Source of the DNA: Pseudoflavonifractor sp. MSJ-37
GTDB taxonomy: Bacteria > Bacillota > Clostridia > Oscillospirales > Oscillospiraceae
Length of the DNA stretch: 64,000 nucleotides
NCBI RefSeq assembly: GCF_018917965.1
Contig: NZ_JAHLPP010000003.1
Location: 181,546 to 245,545, forward strand
Reading direction: 5' to 3'
This document shows, in pieces, positions 19,233 through 28,536 of this stretch; positions within the stretch are counted from its first letter, which is position 1, and the number at the start of each line of letters is the position of its first letter. The notes beneath the pieces are model-generated. The model ran no database searches. It was not told the DNA's origin and saw only the letters and a list, made by a program, of their open reading frames with translations. The translations under genes and the position numbers were made by a program.

Positions 19233-19907
19233 TCACAGCCCCAGGAACGGAGATGCCTTCTGCCAGATCTCCTGATGGATGTCGTCCACGGAGCGGACGG
19301 CGCCGCCGGCGTCCACACAGGAGATCCTCTGCCAGTCCAGGACCGGGACGGCGGCCAGCGCGGTGCGGCGGCAGAGGGCCAGATAATCGGTGTCCACTTC
19401 ATGGATATCGCCGGTGGTGTGGGTGGCGGCCTCCCGGCTGCGGAGGAGCTCCACGGCCCGGTCGGTGGGCATATCCAGATAGAACACCAGATCGGCCCGG
19501 GGGAGCCCCAGCTTCTCGTGCTCCAGGTCGTCCAGCCAGTGGAAGAACCCCTCCCACTCCTCGGGCGGGAGCTTGCAGGCCTGATGGACAGCGTTGGAGG
19601 TGCTGTACCGGTCGGAGAGGACCAGACCGCCCTCCCGGTACCAATGCCCCCAGACCTTCTTCCAGGAGGCGTACCGGTCCACGGCATAGAAGGTGGAGGC
19701 GGCGTAGGCGTTCACATCAGAGGGGTGGGAGCCGAACTCGCCGCCCAGATACATCCGGATCAGGGCGGAAGAGGGCTCGCTGTACTGAGGAAAGACCAGC
19801 TTTTGGAATGGGACGCCGGCCTCCTTCACATGCTGGCAGAGGCGGCGGAACTGGGTGGACTTGCCGGACCCATCCGTCCCCTCGAAAACGATCAGTTTAC
19901 CGGACAA
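19233..19907 (-). CDS. tmk: Thymidylate kinase-like protein
   Basis: A 224-residue deoxynucleoside monophosphate kinase. Walker A is EGTDGSGKST at residues 9-18, and the substrate-side DRYSTSN follows. The start is a TTG at 19907, eight bases behind GGAGGT. A few insertions compared with canonical Tmk (about 210 residues) leave some doubt whether this is the housekeeping dTMP kinase or a paralogue. Confidence 0.88.
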   Translation of the reverse strand: MSGKLIVFEGTDGSGKSTQFRRLCQHVKEAGVPFQKLVFPQYSEPSSALIRMYLGGEFGSHPSDVNAYAASTFYAVDRYASWKKVWGHWYREGGLVLSDRYSTSNAVHQACKLPPEEWEGFFHWLDDLEHEKLGLPRADLVFYLDMPTDRAVELLRSREAATHTTGDIHEVDTDYLALCRRTALAAVPVLDWQRISCVDAGGAVRSVDDIHQEIWQKASPFLGL

Positions 19908-19928
19908 GGAATGGACCTCCCATGCTGC

Positions 19929-20651
19929 TTACTTTCCACGGACCCGGGCTCCGGCGGCCTGGAACAGGACCAGCGGGAGCTTGGCCATGCGGCCGATGCG
20001 TTTGGGCTCCTTGATGAGCCGGTAGAGCCACTCCATGCCGGCCTTCTGCCAGGCCTCGGGGGCCCGCTCCACATGGCCGGCGAACACGTCCAGCGCGCCG
20101 CCCAGGCCCACCATGAACTTGGCGCCGGTGGCGGGTCCGTTCTGGGCCATCCACAGCTCCTGCTTGGGGGCGCCCAGACAGACCAAGACCACATCGGCCT
20201 GGGCCTCCTTCACGGCGGCGATCACGGGGGCGTCCTCCTTGAAATAGCCGTCGTGGGTGCCGCAGACCAGCAGCCCGGGATGGCGCTCCTTCAGGTTGAC
20301 GGCAGCCAGATCGGCCACGCCGGGCTTGGAGCCCAGCAGGAAGAGCCGCTTGCCGTTCTGGACCATCCAGTCCATGAGACCGTCGGCAAAGTCGATGCCG
20401 GGGACCCGGCCCGCCAGCGGGCGGCCCAGGATCTTGGAGGCGTAGACCACGCCGATGCCGTCGGGCATGGACAGGTCCGCGCCGTTCAGGGCGGCCCGGA
20501 AGGCCTCGTTTTTCTCCGCGGTGAGCAGGAATTCGGGATTGGGCGTCACAGCGTAGTGGAATCCGCCCTGTTCGATCAGCGAGGCGGCGGCGCGGACCAT
20601 CTCCTCAGGGGAGAGCGTGTCGAAGCCGACGCCCAGGATATCAGTTTTCAA
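19929..20651 (-). CDS. tagA: WecG/TagA/CpsF family glycosyltransferase
   Basis: Transfers N-acetylmannosamine (or a related sugar) to an undecaprenyl-linked GlcNAc at the membrane face. The family blocks TPNPEFLL, SMPDGIGVVYASK and VCLGAPKQELWM are present. AGGAGGT lies nine bases before a TTG at 20651, which is preferred to an ATG 48 bases upstream. 240 residues is the usual length. The role in a teichoic acid-like polymer is inferred. Confidence 0.93.
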   Translation of the reverse strand: MKTDILGVGFDTLSPEEMVRAAASLIEQGGFHYAVTPNPEFLLTAEKNEAFRAALNGADLSMPDGIGVVYASKILGRPLAGRVPGIDFADGLMDWMVQNGKRLFLLGSKPGVADLAAVNLKERHPGLLVCGTHDGYFKEDAPVIAAVKEAQADVVLVCLGAPKQELWMAQNGPATGAKFMVGLGGALDVFAGHVERAPEAWQKAGMEWLYRLIKEPKRIGRMAKLPLVLFQAAGARVRGK

Positions 20652-20763
20652 CGTATCAGGACCTCCTGGTCGATGTGGTGCATCATCTGCATAAGTCATC
20701 CCATTTTAGCACGATCTTCCGGGGAAGTCCATGAAAAAACCAGAAAGGGGCCCGTCAGGACGG

Positions 20764-20803
20764 AAAAAAGCCCGGCACCCACTGGGAAAAGGGGTGCCGG
20801 GCT
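20764..20803 (-). terminator. Terminator of cstA
   Basis: A 12-bp GC stem (AGCCCGGCACCC with GGGTGCCGGGCT) followed on the minus strand by T6, close behind the cstA stop. Confidence 0.85.
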
Positions 20804-20820
20804 CCTCCGCGGAGGACGGG

Positions 20821-22521
20821 TCAGACGGTCTTCTCGGAGGCGTGCTTGGCCTGGAAATAGGCCCGCATGGAGTCGATCACGATGATCACGCCCAGGATCA
20901 TCAAGAGCAGGGCGATGATCAGCTGGAGGCCCTCCACCAGGAACACGGCGGAGCCGGCGGCGATCGCCTTCACCAGCGCGATGGTCCGCTCCACCAGCGC
21001 GGTGCCGGTGACGCAGAGCATGATGATCATGGGCGGGAAGAGCATCTTGTTGCTCCGGCCGGTGACCTTCATGAACACGCACAGGGTCACCAGCACCAGC
21101 GCGGACAGGAGCTGGTTGGCGGAGCCGAACAGGGGCCAGATGTTGGCGTAGCCGATCCGGGTCAGCACGAAGGCGCAGGCCAGCGTGATGATCGTGGAGA
21201 AATAGGAGTTGCACAGGAGCCTCCGCCAGCCCTCGGCGTGCTCCATGTCGTCCACGCTGAACAGCTCCTGGAAGCACATCCGGCCGATGCGGGGCACCGC
21301 GTCCAGCGTGGTCAGGGCCAGAGCGGAGACGCACATGGTCATGAAGCACTGGGCCACGTACACGGGGATACCGAACATCTCGAAGAAGCCGGCCACGCCG
21401 CTGGAGAAGATCTGGAAGGGCGTGCCGGCGGCGGGGGTGCCGTCCGCGGCAGCCGCCGCTCCGGCCACACACAGGGCCAGCACGGCCAGCAGGCTCTCCA
21501 GCACCATGGCGCCGTAGCCGACCTTGAGCATATCCCGCTCGTTGGCCACCGTCTTGGAGGAGGTGCCGGAGGAGACCAGGCTGTGGAAGCCGGACACCGC
21601 GCCGCAGGCCACCGTCACGAAGAGGATGGGGAACAGGTCGCCCAGCGTGTCGTTGTGGAAGCCGCTGAACACGGGCAGGTTCATGGAGGGATGGGCCACC
21701 AGCAGGCCCAGGGCCGCGCCGGCGATCATGCCGACGAACATGAAGGTGGACATGATGTCACGGGGCTGCTTGAGGAGCCACATGGGGAGCACTGCGGCAA
21801 AGAAGATATAGAGGAAGGTCACATAGGTCCAGGTCTCCTTCCCGGCGGTGATGGGGAAGCACATGCCGATGGCCAGAGCGGCCACGGTGCAGACCAGACC
21901 GAGGACGGTCTCCTTCCAGCCGGTCAGCTTCAGCCGCTTCTGGATCAGGCCGAAGACCATGGCGAACACGATGAAGAGCAGGGAGATCGTGCCCGCCGCG
22001 CCGTTGGGCTTGGCGGACTCGGAGAGCTGGCTCACGCCGTCCACCACGGTATAGGCATTGAAGGTGCCCGCCACCATGTCGGCGAAGGCGGCGATGACGA
22101 TCAGAGTGAAGAGCCAGCTGAAGGCCAGGAAGATCTTCCGGCCGAACTTGCCGATGTACTTCTCGATCAGCAGGCCCATGGACTTGCCGTCGTTCTTCAC
22201 GCTGGCGTAGAGGGCGCCGAAGTCCGTGACCGCGCCAAAGAAGATACCGCCGATCAGGATCCACAGCAGGACCGGGAGCCAGCCGAACACGGCGGCCTGG
22301 ATCGCGCCGGTGACGGGGCCCGCGCCGGCGATGGAGGAGAACTGGTGGCTGAACACGGTCCAGCCATTGGTGGGTACGAAGTCCACGCCGTCCTCCAGAC
22401 GGCAGGCAGGGGTCTTGGCCTTGGGGTCGATGCCCCATTTGTTCGCCAGCCAGCGTCCGTAGAACGCATACGCCGCGGCCAGAAGTATAGCCGCGATCAG
22501 TACGATGACGAGCGTGTTCAT
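20821..22521 (-). CDS. cstA: Carbon starvation protein CstA family transporter (pyruvate/peptide uptake)
   Basis: A 566-residue multi-pass membrane protein of the CstA/BtsT family, implicated in pyruvate or peptide uptake. Family blocks are FSHQFSSIAGAGPVTGAI, WIL-GGIFFGAVTDFGAL and the VAC-GAVSGFHSLVSSGTSSK-type segment; several hydrophobic spans cover the whole length. Start at 22521 after AGGAGGG. It has its own sigma-A promoter and terminator. The binding protein/hybrid kinase pair lies immediately upstream on the same strand, a suggestive but unproven regulatory link. Confidence 0.93.
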   Translation of the reverse strand: MNTLVIVLIAAILLAAAYAFYGRWLANKWGIDPKAKTPACRLEDGVDFVPTNGWTVFSHQFSSIAGAGPVTGAIQAAVFGWLPVLLWILIGGIFFGAVTDFGALYASVKNDGKSMGLLIEKYIGKFGRKIFLAFSWLFTLIVIAAFADMVAGTFNAYTVVDGVSQLSESAKPNGAAGTISLLFIVFAMVFGLIQKRLKLTGWKETVLGLVCTVAALAIGMCFPITAGKETWTYVTFLYIFFAAVLPMWLLKQPRDIMSTFMFVGMIAGAALGLLVAHPSMNLPVFSGFHNDTLGDLFPILFVTVACGAVSGFHSLVSSGTSSKTVANERDMLKVGYGAMVLESLLAVLALCVAGAAAAADGTPAAGTPFQIFSSGVAGFFEMFGIPVYVAQCFMTMCVSALALTTLDAVPRIGRMCFQELFSVDDMEHAEGWRRLLCNSYFSTIITLACAFVLTRIGYANIWPLFGSANQLLSALVLVTLCVFMKVTGRSNKMLFPPMIIMLCVTGTALVERTIALVKAIAAGSAVFLVEGLQLIIALLLMILGVIIVIDSMRAYFQAKHASEKTV

Positions 22522-22569
22522 GATACGGTCCCTCCTCAATATTTCGCGATGGGTCAGTTTATGGAGGAT

Positions 22570-22598
22570 GTTTTATCCCTCTCGGAGCGGTTTGTCAA
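22570..22598 (-). promoter_or_regulatory. Sigma-A promoter of cstA
   Basis: Perfect TTGACA (22593-22598), 17-base spacer, TAAAAC (22570-22575) on the minus strand, about 50 bases before the start. Confidence 0.7.
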
Positions 22599-22801
22599 GA
22601 GGTGTCCGGAGATATCGGCACTTTGCCTTATCATTTTGGTGAAGTGACCGGGGTCGATCGTGCGATATGGCGGAATAAAGACGTCTGGAGTGGCGGAAAC
22701 GGATGGATGTGGGCAAAAAACTGGATGGTACAGTGCGGGAAAGTGAACAGAACGACGAGTGTCCTCCTAAAAAAGACAGTCCGCCGATGGCGTATAGATG
22801 C

Positions 22802-22852
22802 GAAAAAGCCCCGTGCCGTGCCAGATCCAGTCAGATCCGGCACGGCGCGGGA
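22802..22852 (-). terminator. Terminator of the binding protein/hybrid kinase operon
   Basis: A long nearly perfect stem (about 18 bp, arms around 22808-22827 and 22833-22851) followed on the minus strand by TTTTTC, directly behind the kinase stop. Confidence 0.8.
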
Positions 22853-22862
22853 GACACAGATA

Positions 22863-25037
22863 TCATTTTTTCGCGGTCCGGCCGGAATACTGGGCCAGGA
22901 CCTGGAGGAGCTTGGCGGGCTCCAGCGGCTTGGTCAGATGCTCGTCCATACCGGCGTCGATGGCCTTCTGCCGGTCGTCCGCGAAGGCATTGGCGGTCAT
23001 GGCGATGATGGGGACGGTCTTGGCGTCGGGCCGGTCCATGGCTCGGATGGCCCGGGTGGCCTCGTAGCCGTCCATGATGGGCATCATCACATCCATCAGG
23101 ACCGCGTCGAACCCACCGACTGGCGCGGCGGCGAAGCAGTCTACGGCCTCCTGACCGTTGACGGTGGTGGTGAGCCTGGCCCCGGCATTCTCCAGCAGGA
23201 ATTGAGCGATCTCCAGGTTCAGGGCGTTGTCCTCGGCGACCAGGATGCACAGGCCGTCCAGAGATACGCCGGAGGGCGGTCCCGCCGCGGGCCGGGGAGC
23301 CGGCTCCGACGCGATCTGGAAGGGGATGGTGATGCGGTAGGTGGTGCCAACGCCCAGCTTGCTCTCGAAGACGATCGTGCCGCCCATCTGGTCCACCAGG
23401 CTCTTGGCGATGGCCATGCCCAGACCGGTGCCGTTGTAGGTGGAGCGGGCATCGCTGTGCTCTTGGGTGAAGGGCTCGAAGAGGTGCTTCTGGAACTCCT
23501 CACTCATGCCGATCCCGGTGTCGGCACAGATGAACTCCACCGTCACCCGGTCCCCCTCGGCGGGGAGCTCCCGGCAGGACAGAGAGATGTGCCCGCCGTC
23601 CTTGTTGTACTTGACGGCGTTGCTCAGGATGTTCATGAGCAGACGCTTCACGTGGAGGGGACTGCCGATCAGGTCTGGGTGGATCAGGTCCCAGTCCTGC
23701 CGCTCGATCGTGATGCCCCGCTGGGCGGCGGTCCGGTCCAGCGTGTCGCCGATCTCGTCCACGAGAGAGACCAGATGGAAGGGCCTGGACTCCAGCACCA
23801 CATTGCCGGACTCCAGCTTGCCCATGTCTAGGACCTCGTTCACCAAGTCCAGCAGGAGGCTGGAGGCGTTCCAGATCTTCTCCCGGCACTCATCCTGCTT
23901 CGCCATATCATCGCGGTAATGCTCGCTGATCTCCACCATGCCGCGGATGCCGTTGATGGGGGTGCGGATGTCGTGGCTCATGCGCTGGAGGAACTCCGTT
24001 TTGGCCATGTTGGCGCGCTCGGCCCTCCGGGCGGCCTCCAGCAGCTTCTCCTGATACATCCGCTCCTGCTGGAGCTGGTCCTCATGATGCTGCTGAGCGG
24101 TGCGCCAGCTCAGGAACTGGATCAGCAGGAACACGGCGGCATAGAGGAGCAAGGCGAACAGGACGTTCCGGGGCGTGGAGGGGAAGGCGTCCCGACCGTG
24201 GAGATAGGCGTAGACGTAGTAGTTGCGCCCCCGCTCGATCATACCGAAATTACGGCTGAAGCCGGTATCGCCGGGGAGCATGACCAGCTCACCGGCCCAG
24301 ACCTCGTCCATGAGGGCCCGGAGCGTAGGATCGTCCTCCATGTTGGTCCCCACGAGGCTGATGTCGTTGGAGGCCACGATGGAGCTCCCGCTGGCCACCA
24401 CCACCACGCCGTCGCTGTCGATCTGATAGCCGGACAGGAGTTTTGGGATGGACAGGCTGTAAGCCTCGATATACGCCAGCGGCGTGTGGTAGTAGGCCGC
24501 GATGACGCCCTCCCCGTCCGTCCGCCCGCAGGCGGCCAGGTCCAGATAGGAGCCGTCCGCGCAGAGGAGCCGGGTGGAGTAGGTCTTTTCCGGATGGACC
24601 GCCGCATCCAGCAGAGTCTCCTTGTGGAACTCGCTGTCCAGCACCCCGAGGACCTCCGCCCGGTCGGGCAGATAGCAGGCCTGACAGACCCCGTTCAGGT
24701 CCAGGAGCAGGATCCCGGTGAGATGGGTGTCCTCGGCGTAGGTCTGGAGTGCCTCCTCGCCGGGGAGGACACCGCTCTCATGGATGGCCCGCTCCACGTG
24801 CCGGGTCTCCTGGATGACCCGCATGAGGCTCTTGGTCTCAGAGGCCAGCTCGGTGATATCATAGATGGAGCACTGACTGTCCACATAGCTGAGGATGCCG
24901 GAGAGATGTTCCTCAGCGGCGGTCAGGTCGCTCCGGACGGAGATCCACAGGATCCCGCCGATCAGCATGAGGGCGGTGAGGACCGCCACGGCCCGGAAGG
25001 ACAGGCGGTCCAGCCGCTTCTTCCATTCAGCCATCAT
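22863..25037 (-). CDS. Hybrid sensor histidine kinase with C-terminal receiver domain
   Basis: About 724 residues. Order: membrane segment near residue 15-35, a large extracytoplasmic sensor region to about 290, second membrane segment ([14 protein letters not shown]), coiled linker, HisKA with the phospho-His in [14 protein letters not shown], HATPase ([29 protein letters not shown]) and a receiver domain (VAEDNALN, phospho-Asp in [15 protein letters not shown]). No DNA-binding output, so a downstream phosphotransfer partner is needed. The ATG at 25037 follows GGAGGTGG, and the upstream binding-protein gene overlaps it by about 11 bases. Confidence 0.93.
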   Translation of the reverse strand: MMAEWKKRLDRLSFRAVAVLTALMLIGGILWISVRSDLTAAEEHLSGILSYVDSQCSIYDITELASETKSLMRVIQETRHVERAIHESGVLPGEEALQTYAEDTHLTGILLLDLNGVCQACYLPDRAEVLGVLDSEFHKETLLDAAVHPEKTYSTRLLCADGSYLDLAACGRTDGEGVIAAYYHTPLAYIEAYSLSIPKLLSGYQIDSDGVVVVASGSSIVASNDISLVGTNMEDDPTLRALMDEVWAGELVMLPGDTGFSRNFGMIERGRNYYVYAYLHGRDAFPSTPRNVLFALLLYAAVFLLIQFLSWRTAQQHHEDQLQQERMYQEKLLEAARRAERANMAKTEFLQRMSHDIRTPINGIRGMVEISEHYRDDMAKQDECREKIWNASSLLLDLVNEVLDMGKLESGNVVLESRPFHLVSLVDEIGDTLDRTAAQRGITIERQDWDLIHPDLIGSPLHVKRLLMNILSNAVKYNKDGGHISLSCRELPAEGDRVTVEFICADTGIGMSEEFQKHLFEPFTQEHSDARSTYNGTGLGMAIAKSLVDQMGGTIVFESKLGVGTTYRITIPFQIASEPAPRPAAGPPSGVSLDGLCILVAEDNALNLEIAQFLLENAGARLTTTVNGQEAVDCFAAAPVGGFDAVLMDVMMPIMDGYEATRAIRAMDRPDAKTVPIIAMTANAFADDRQKAIDAGMDEHLTKPLEPAKLLQVLAQYSGRTAKK

Positions 25038-25839
25038 AGCCGTCCACCTCCAGATAGCGCTCCGGGTCCTCCAGCCAGCGGCCGACGATCCGCGCGGAGG
25101 TGCCGTCCTCCCGCATTTGGTCCAGGGTGTCAGACAGCGCCTGGGCCAGCCCCCGGTCATCCTCCAGGGAGAAGGCTACACCCAGTCCCACTGTGAGCAG
25201 GGGCTCGTCCAGGATGCGGTACTCCACATCGTAGTCCTTCATGTACTGGAGGATGGCAGTCTCGTGGGCGGCGATGGCGTCCACATAGCCCTTGCTGAGG
25301 AAGGGGTACATGAGCTCCCGGTCCTTGAGGGAGAAGAGCTCCCCCAACTGGGGCAGGCGGCTGTTCCCGCCGCGGAGGAAGAGCTCCTCGGGCTTGGTGG
25401 TGGCCTGGACGGCCATGTCCCGGCCCGCCAGGTCGGAGAGGAAGACGATATCGCTGTCGGGCATGACGGCCACCACCTGACGGCTGATCATATAGGGCCC
25501 CGCCCACTGATACTCATCCTCCCGGCCGTCCATACTGAAGCAGCCCCAGGCGCAGTCGATCGTGCCGCTCTCCAGCAGGTCCTTTTTGCTGGACCAGTCG
25601 ATGGTGCGGAACTCCGCCTCATAGCCCATGCGGCGGAAGGCCTCCCCGGCCAGGGCCACGTCGATGCCTGTGGGCTGGCCGTCGGCGCCGATATAATTGA
25701 AGGGCGGATAAGTGTCGCTGCCTACCACGATCGTGGGGAGAGGCTCCGGCGTCGAAGCGGCGTTCCCCTGGCAGCCGCCGCACAGCAGAGCCAGCAGGCA
25801 GGCGGTCAGAGGGATGATATATGTGATCGGATGCTTCAT
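25027..25839 (-). CDS. Family 3 extracellular solute-binding lipoprotein
   Basis: A 270-residue periplasmic-type binding protein with signal peptide and lipobox LLCGGC (Cys about residue 23), then the amino-acid-binding family pattern VGSDTYPPFNYIGADGQPTG. No permease or ATPase accompanies it. It is instead translationally coupled to a hybrid kinase, so it more likely delivers a ligand signal to that sensor than feeds a transporter (inference). Confidence 0.9.
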   Translation of the reverse strand: MKHPITYIIPLTACLLALLCGGCQGNAASTPEPLPTIVVGSDTYPPFNYIGADGQPTGIDVALAGEAFRRMGYEAEFRTIDWSSKKDLLESGTIDCAWGCFSMDGREDEYQWAGPYMISRQVVAVMPDSDIVFLSDLAGRDMAVQATTKPEELFLRGGNSRLPQLGELFSLKDRELMYPFLSKGYVDAIAAHETAILQYMKDYDVEYRILDEPLLTVGLGVAFSLEDDRGLAQALSDTLDQMREDGTSARIVGRWLEDPERYLEVDGYDG

Positions 25840-25843
25840 TCTC

Positions 25844-26095
25844 TCAAATGCTCCTCATCTGTGTCTCGGGGGTGTGGATGGTGCGGCGCGGGGTCCCGGG
25901 GACGGTCATGCCGGCGTGCTCCAGCAGGAACTGGGCGATCTCCATGTTCAGCTCATCGTCCTCGGCCAGCAGGACCCGGATACCCCGCAGAGAGGGCTCC
26001 GGTCCACCCGCTGGGGCGGGGAGAGGCGCCTCGGCCCGGCGGTCGGTCTGGAAGGGGAGGCGCAGGGGGAAGCGGGTGCTCTGGCCCAGCAGCAT
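25844..26095 (-). pseudogene. Remnant of a second hybrid histidine kinase
   Basis: The 83-residue frame aligns with the end of the ATPase domain and the start of the receiver domain of the intact kinase at 22863: LPFQTDRR (IPFQIASE in the intact gene), then [22 protein letters not shown] against [21 protein letters not shown] (each written in part). It stops where the phospho-Asp strand should follow. The operon promoter lies just upstream, so a duplicated kinase gene has lost nearly all its length. Confidence 0.75.
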
Positions 26096-26195
26096 CTCAT
26101 TCCTCGGAGGTCAAAAATATGGATGATCGGGGATGTTATCCCTGAAAATGGTAAAACAAAGCTGAAATGACATTTTAGTAGTATACGATACTGAG

Positions 26196-26224
26196 ATTAT
26201 AGCTTTGCTCGGAGCGATTTGCAA
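26196..26224 (-). promoter_or_regulatory. Sigma-A promoter of the remnant/binding protein/kinase operon
   Basis: TTGCAA (26219-26224), 17-base spacer and perfect TATAAT (26196-26201) on the minus strand, about 100 bases before the kinase remnant. Confidence 0.75.
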
Positions 26225-26568
26225 CTGGATAGGATAAAATATCTTTTTCGACACGGAGAAGCGGAGAAAACATATCTAAAAGTGTGCGAAAGTACCCATG
26301 GACCATTGACGAATGGATGCCGTACGAGTCGAAACGATGAGACGCGTCGAGACCATCTGAATATGCGGGCCCTTCTATATCGGCGGGGCAGCAGATCCAA
26401 GAAGATCCAGACCGGCCCTGACCGCTTCCATCCTGAGGGCGGACACGCCGGACTCAAGAACACCCTCGGCGCCTGCATCCGGAGATGAGACATAGGTCTC
26501 CTTGACAGCAGGATAGAGCACACAAGGCCGCCGCGGCATCTGCCGCGGCGGCTCCGTTGTGTCTGATA
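26225..26568. other. Intergenic stretch without a recognisable gene
   Basis: About 340 bases, AT-richer near the promoter. A plus-strand frame of 89 codons (26219-26488) matches nothing I recognise and has no ribosome site. A perfect 12-bp GC hairpin (26527-26538 with 26541-26552) lies just behind the SGNH hydrolase stop and may end that operon, but it lacks a good T run. Confidence 0.4.
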
Positions 26569-27171
26569 TCAGATCGGTGCGCCCTCGACCGCCTCCCGGA
26601 GCTTCTCCGCAAAGCGGGCGTGGGCAGCCTCCGAGAGATGGATCCCATCGAACAGGAGGGGGAGCCCCCAGCCGGCGGCATCAGCGAAGCAGACGCCATG
26701 CCGTTCCGCCAGAGCGCGGTATGCATCGCCCAGCCGATGGGAAGCCTCCGCCGCATCCGTGGACGGGACAGCTGCCGCCGGTCCCAGCGTTGGCGGCGCG
26801 ATCAGCAGAGTGGGGACGCTGCGCTCCGTCAGATGGATCAGGAGGCGGTCCATCCGCCCGGCCACGATGGAGAGCAGTTCCGCAGCCGTTCCAGCGGGAC
26901 AGTCCAGCAGATCGTTGGTGCCCAGCATCACGAAGAACAGGCCGACCGGAGCCGCCTTTGTGAGCAGAGCGTCCAGATCAGCCATCTGTCCGGCCGTGTG
27001 GGGGATCTCACGGCCGTTCATGCCCTGTTCCAGCACGGTCCAGTCCGGACACATGGCGGCCAGACGGCCGGTCCAGCGGACCTCCGGCCCGAAGCGGCCG
27101 CCCAGGAAGCCGCGGGGATCGAAGCCGTAGGTGTTGGAGTCCCCAAAGCATACCAGCCGGAGCACGCTCAC
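26569..27171 (-). CDS. SGNH/GDSL-type hydrolase
   Basis: A 200-residue esterase-like protein with block I GDSNTYG, block III GTNDLL and block V DGIHLS, the SGNH catalytic set. No signal peptide is seen, so it acts in the cytoplasm; the substrate is unknown. The start is a GTG whose first bases overlap the ogt stop (GTGA), so it is the third gene of the alkylation-repair operon. Confidence 0.88.
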   Translation of the reverse strand: MSVLRLVCFGDSNTYGFDPRGFLGGRFGPEVRWTGRLAAMCPDWTVLEQGMNGREIPHTAGQMADLDALLTKAAPVGLFFVMLGTNDLLDCPAGTAAELLSIVAGRMDRLLIHLTERSVPTLLIAPPTLGPAAAVPSTDAAEASHRLGDAYRALAERHGVCFADAAGWGLPLLFDGIHLSEAAHARFAEKLREAVEGAPI

Positions 27172-27701
27172 AGGGCGGTCCCCCGGACAGGCACAGTCAG
27201 ACCGCTCATATCTACGCCCTCCAGCCGGAGCAGTTCCAGCTTCTTTTGGATGCCGCCGGCATACCCGGTCAGGCTCCCGCTGGTCCCCACCACCCGGTGG
27301 CAGGGGATGACGATGGAGATCATGTTGTGCCCCACCGCGCCGCCTATGGCCTGGGCGGACATATGCGCCAGCCCCTGCTGGGCGGCGATCGCCCGGGCCA
27401 GGTCACCATAGGAAGTGACCTGCCCGTATGGGATCTCCAGCAGGAGCTTCCAGACGGCCTGCCGGAAGGGGGAGCCGATGGGGTGGAGGGGCGGCAGGAA
27501 GTCCGGCTCCCGGCCGGAGAAGTAGATCTCCAGCCAGCGTTTCGTCTCAGCAAGGATGGGCGTCTCCCGTTCCTCGTGTTGGGGGTCCAGACCGTGGGCG
27601 AAGTATTTCTCACCATCGAACCAGAGGCCGGTCAGGCCCTCGTCATCAGCAGACAGCAGGATGCCGCCCAGCGGAGAGGCATAATGGGTGGTGTACATCA
27701 T
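27168..27701 (-). CDS. ogt: Methylated-DNA--[protein]-cysteine S-methyltransferase
   Basis: Suicide repair protein moving O6-alkyl groups from guanine to its own Cys. The active-site IPCHRVVG is clear, and the helix-turn-helix arginine region FRQAVWKLLLEIPYGQVTSYG precedes it. 177 residues is the Ogt length. GGAGGG precedes an ATG that overlaps the glycosylase stop (ATGA). Confidence 0.96.
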   Translation of the reverse strand: MMYTTHYASPLGGILLSADDEGLTGLWFDGEKYFAHGLDPQHEERETPILAETKRWLEIYFSGREPDFLPPLHPIGSPFRQAVWKLLLEIPYGQVTSYGDLARAIAAQQGLAHMSAQAIGGAVGHNMISIVIPCHRVVGTSGSLTGYAGGIQKKLELLRLEGVDMSGLTVPVRGTAL

Positions 27702-28399
27702 GATAGGCCCTCCTTTTTGCCCTTTTTGGGCATCGAACGCTTTGCCCTGAGCGCCGGATCGGTCAGACCGGGGACGGCCCCGCCCGCCGCGGCCCAGAGG
27801 TAGAGGCTGGCGGTGCTCCCATAGGGGGACCAGCGCCGCCGATAGCGCTCGAACCGCGCCCGGTCGATGGACCGGTGACGGTAGACCATCCGCAGGCCCC
27901 GCTGGATCGCCAGGTCATCATAGCTGAGTACGTCCGGCCGCTGGAGGCAGAACAGCAGGATCATCTCGGCAGTCCAGACGCCCACGCCCTTCAGTCCACA
28001 CAGGGCCTCGACCGCCTCCTGGTCAGAGCTGTGCCGGATCTGTTCCAGGTCGAAGGCTCCGCTCTGGACCTTGGCGGCGAAGTCGGTGATGTAGTCGGCC
28101 TTCCGGAAGGTCAAGCCGAAGCTCTGGAGCCAGGGCACACCGGCGGCCAGGACAGAGGCGGCATCCAGCGGGACCAGGGCCTCCCGCATCCGGCCCCAGA
28201 TCGTGGCCTGCGCCTTGGTGGAGATCTGCTGGCCCACGATGTGGTGGACCACCGCGGAGAAGAGGTCCGGGTCCACCTCCCGGCGGACCGGACCGATCTG
28301 GTCGATGAGAGCGCCCAGGATCTTGTCCTTCTGCTTCAGATATGCTACGGCCTCTGGACCATACTGGAACCAATGGGCCCCGTCTCTCTGCGCATCCAT
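27698..28399 (-). CDS. DNA-3-methyladenine glycosylase II (AlkA-like, HhH-GPD)
   Basis: Removes alkylated purines from DNA. The helix-hairpin-helix LCGLKGVGVWTAEM is followed by the catalytic Asp region DVLSYDDLAIQRGL. The ATG at 28399 follows AAGGCGG; longer starts at 28426 or 28492 lack a convincing site. With ogt it forms a two-step alkylation-damage defence, the glycosylase opening the operon. Confidence 0.92.
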   Translation of the reverse strand: MDAQRDGAHWFQYGPEAVAYLKQKDKILGALIDQIGPVRREVDPDLFSAVVHHIVGQQISTKAQATIWGRMREALVPLDAASVLAAGVPWLQSFGLTFRKADYITDFAAKVQSGAFDLEQIRHSSDQEAVEALCGLKGVGVWTAEMILLFCLQRPDVLSYDDLAIQRGLRMVYRHRSIDRARFERYRRRWSPYGSTASLYLWAAAGGAVPGLTDPALRAKRSMPKKGKKEGLS

Positions 28400-28536
28400 C
28401 GTCTGCACCGCCTTCTGGTCGATCATTTGTTCTATCTCAGCATAGCACGATCCGGGAAGGAGCGCAAGAGGAAAGCCGCCCCTCTCCGACATTCGGAGAG
28501 GGGCGGCTCAGTGGGACCAGCAAAGGGGAGGGAGGG

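Noticed and set aside
26219..26488. Plus-strand 89-codon gene
   Set aside because: No ribosome site, no recognisable family, and it begins inside the minus-strand promoter.
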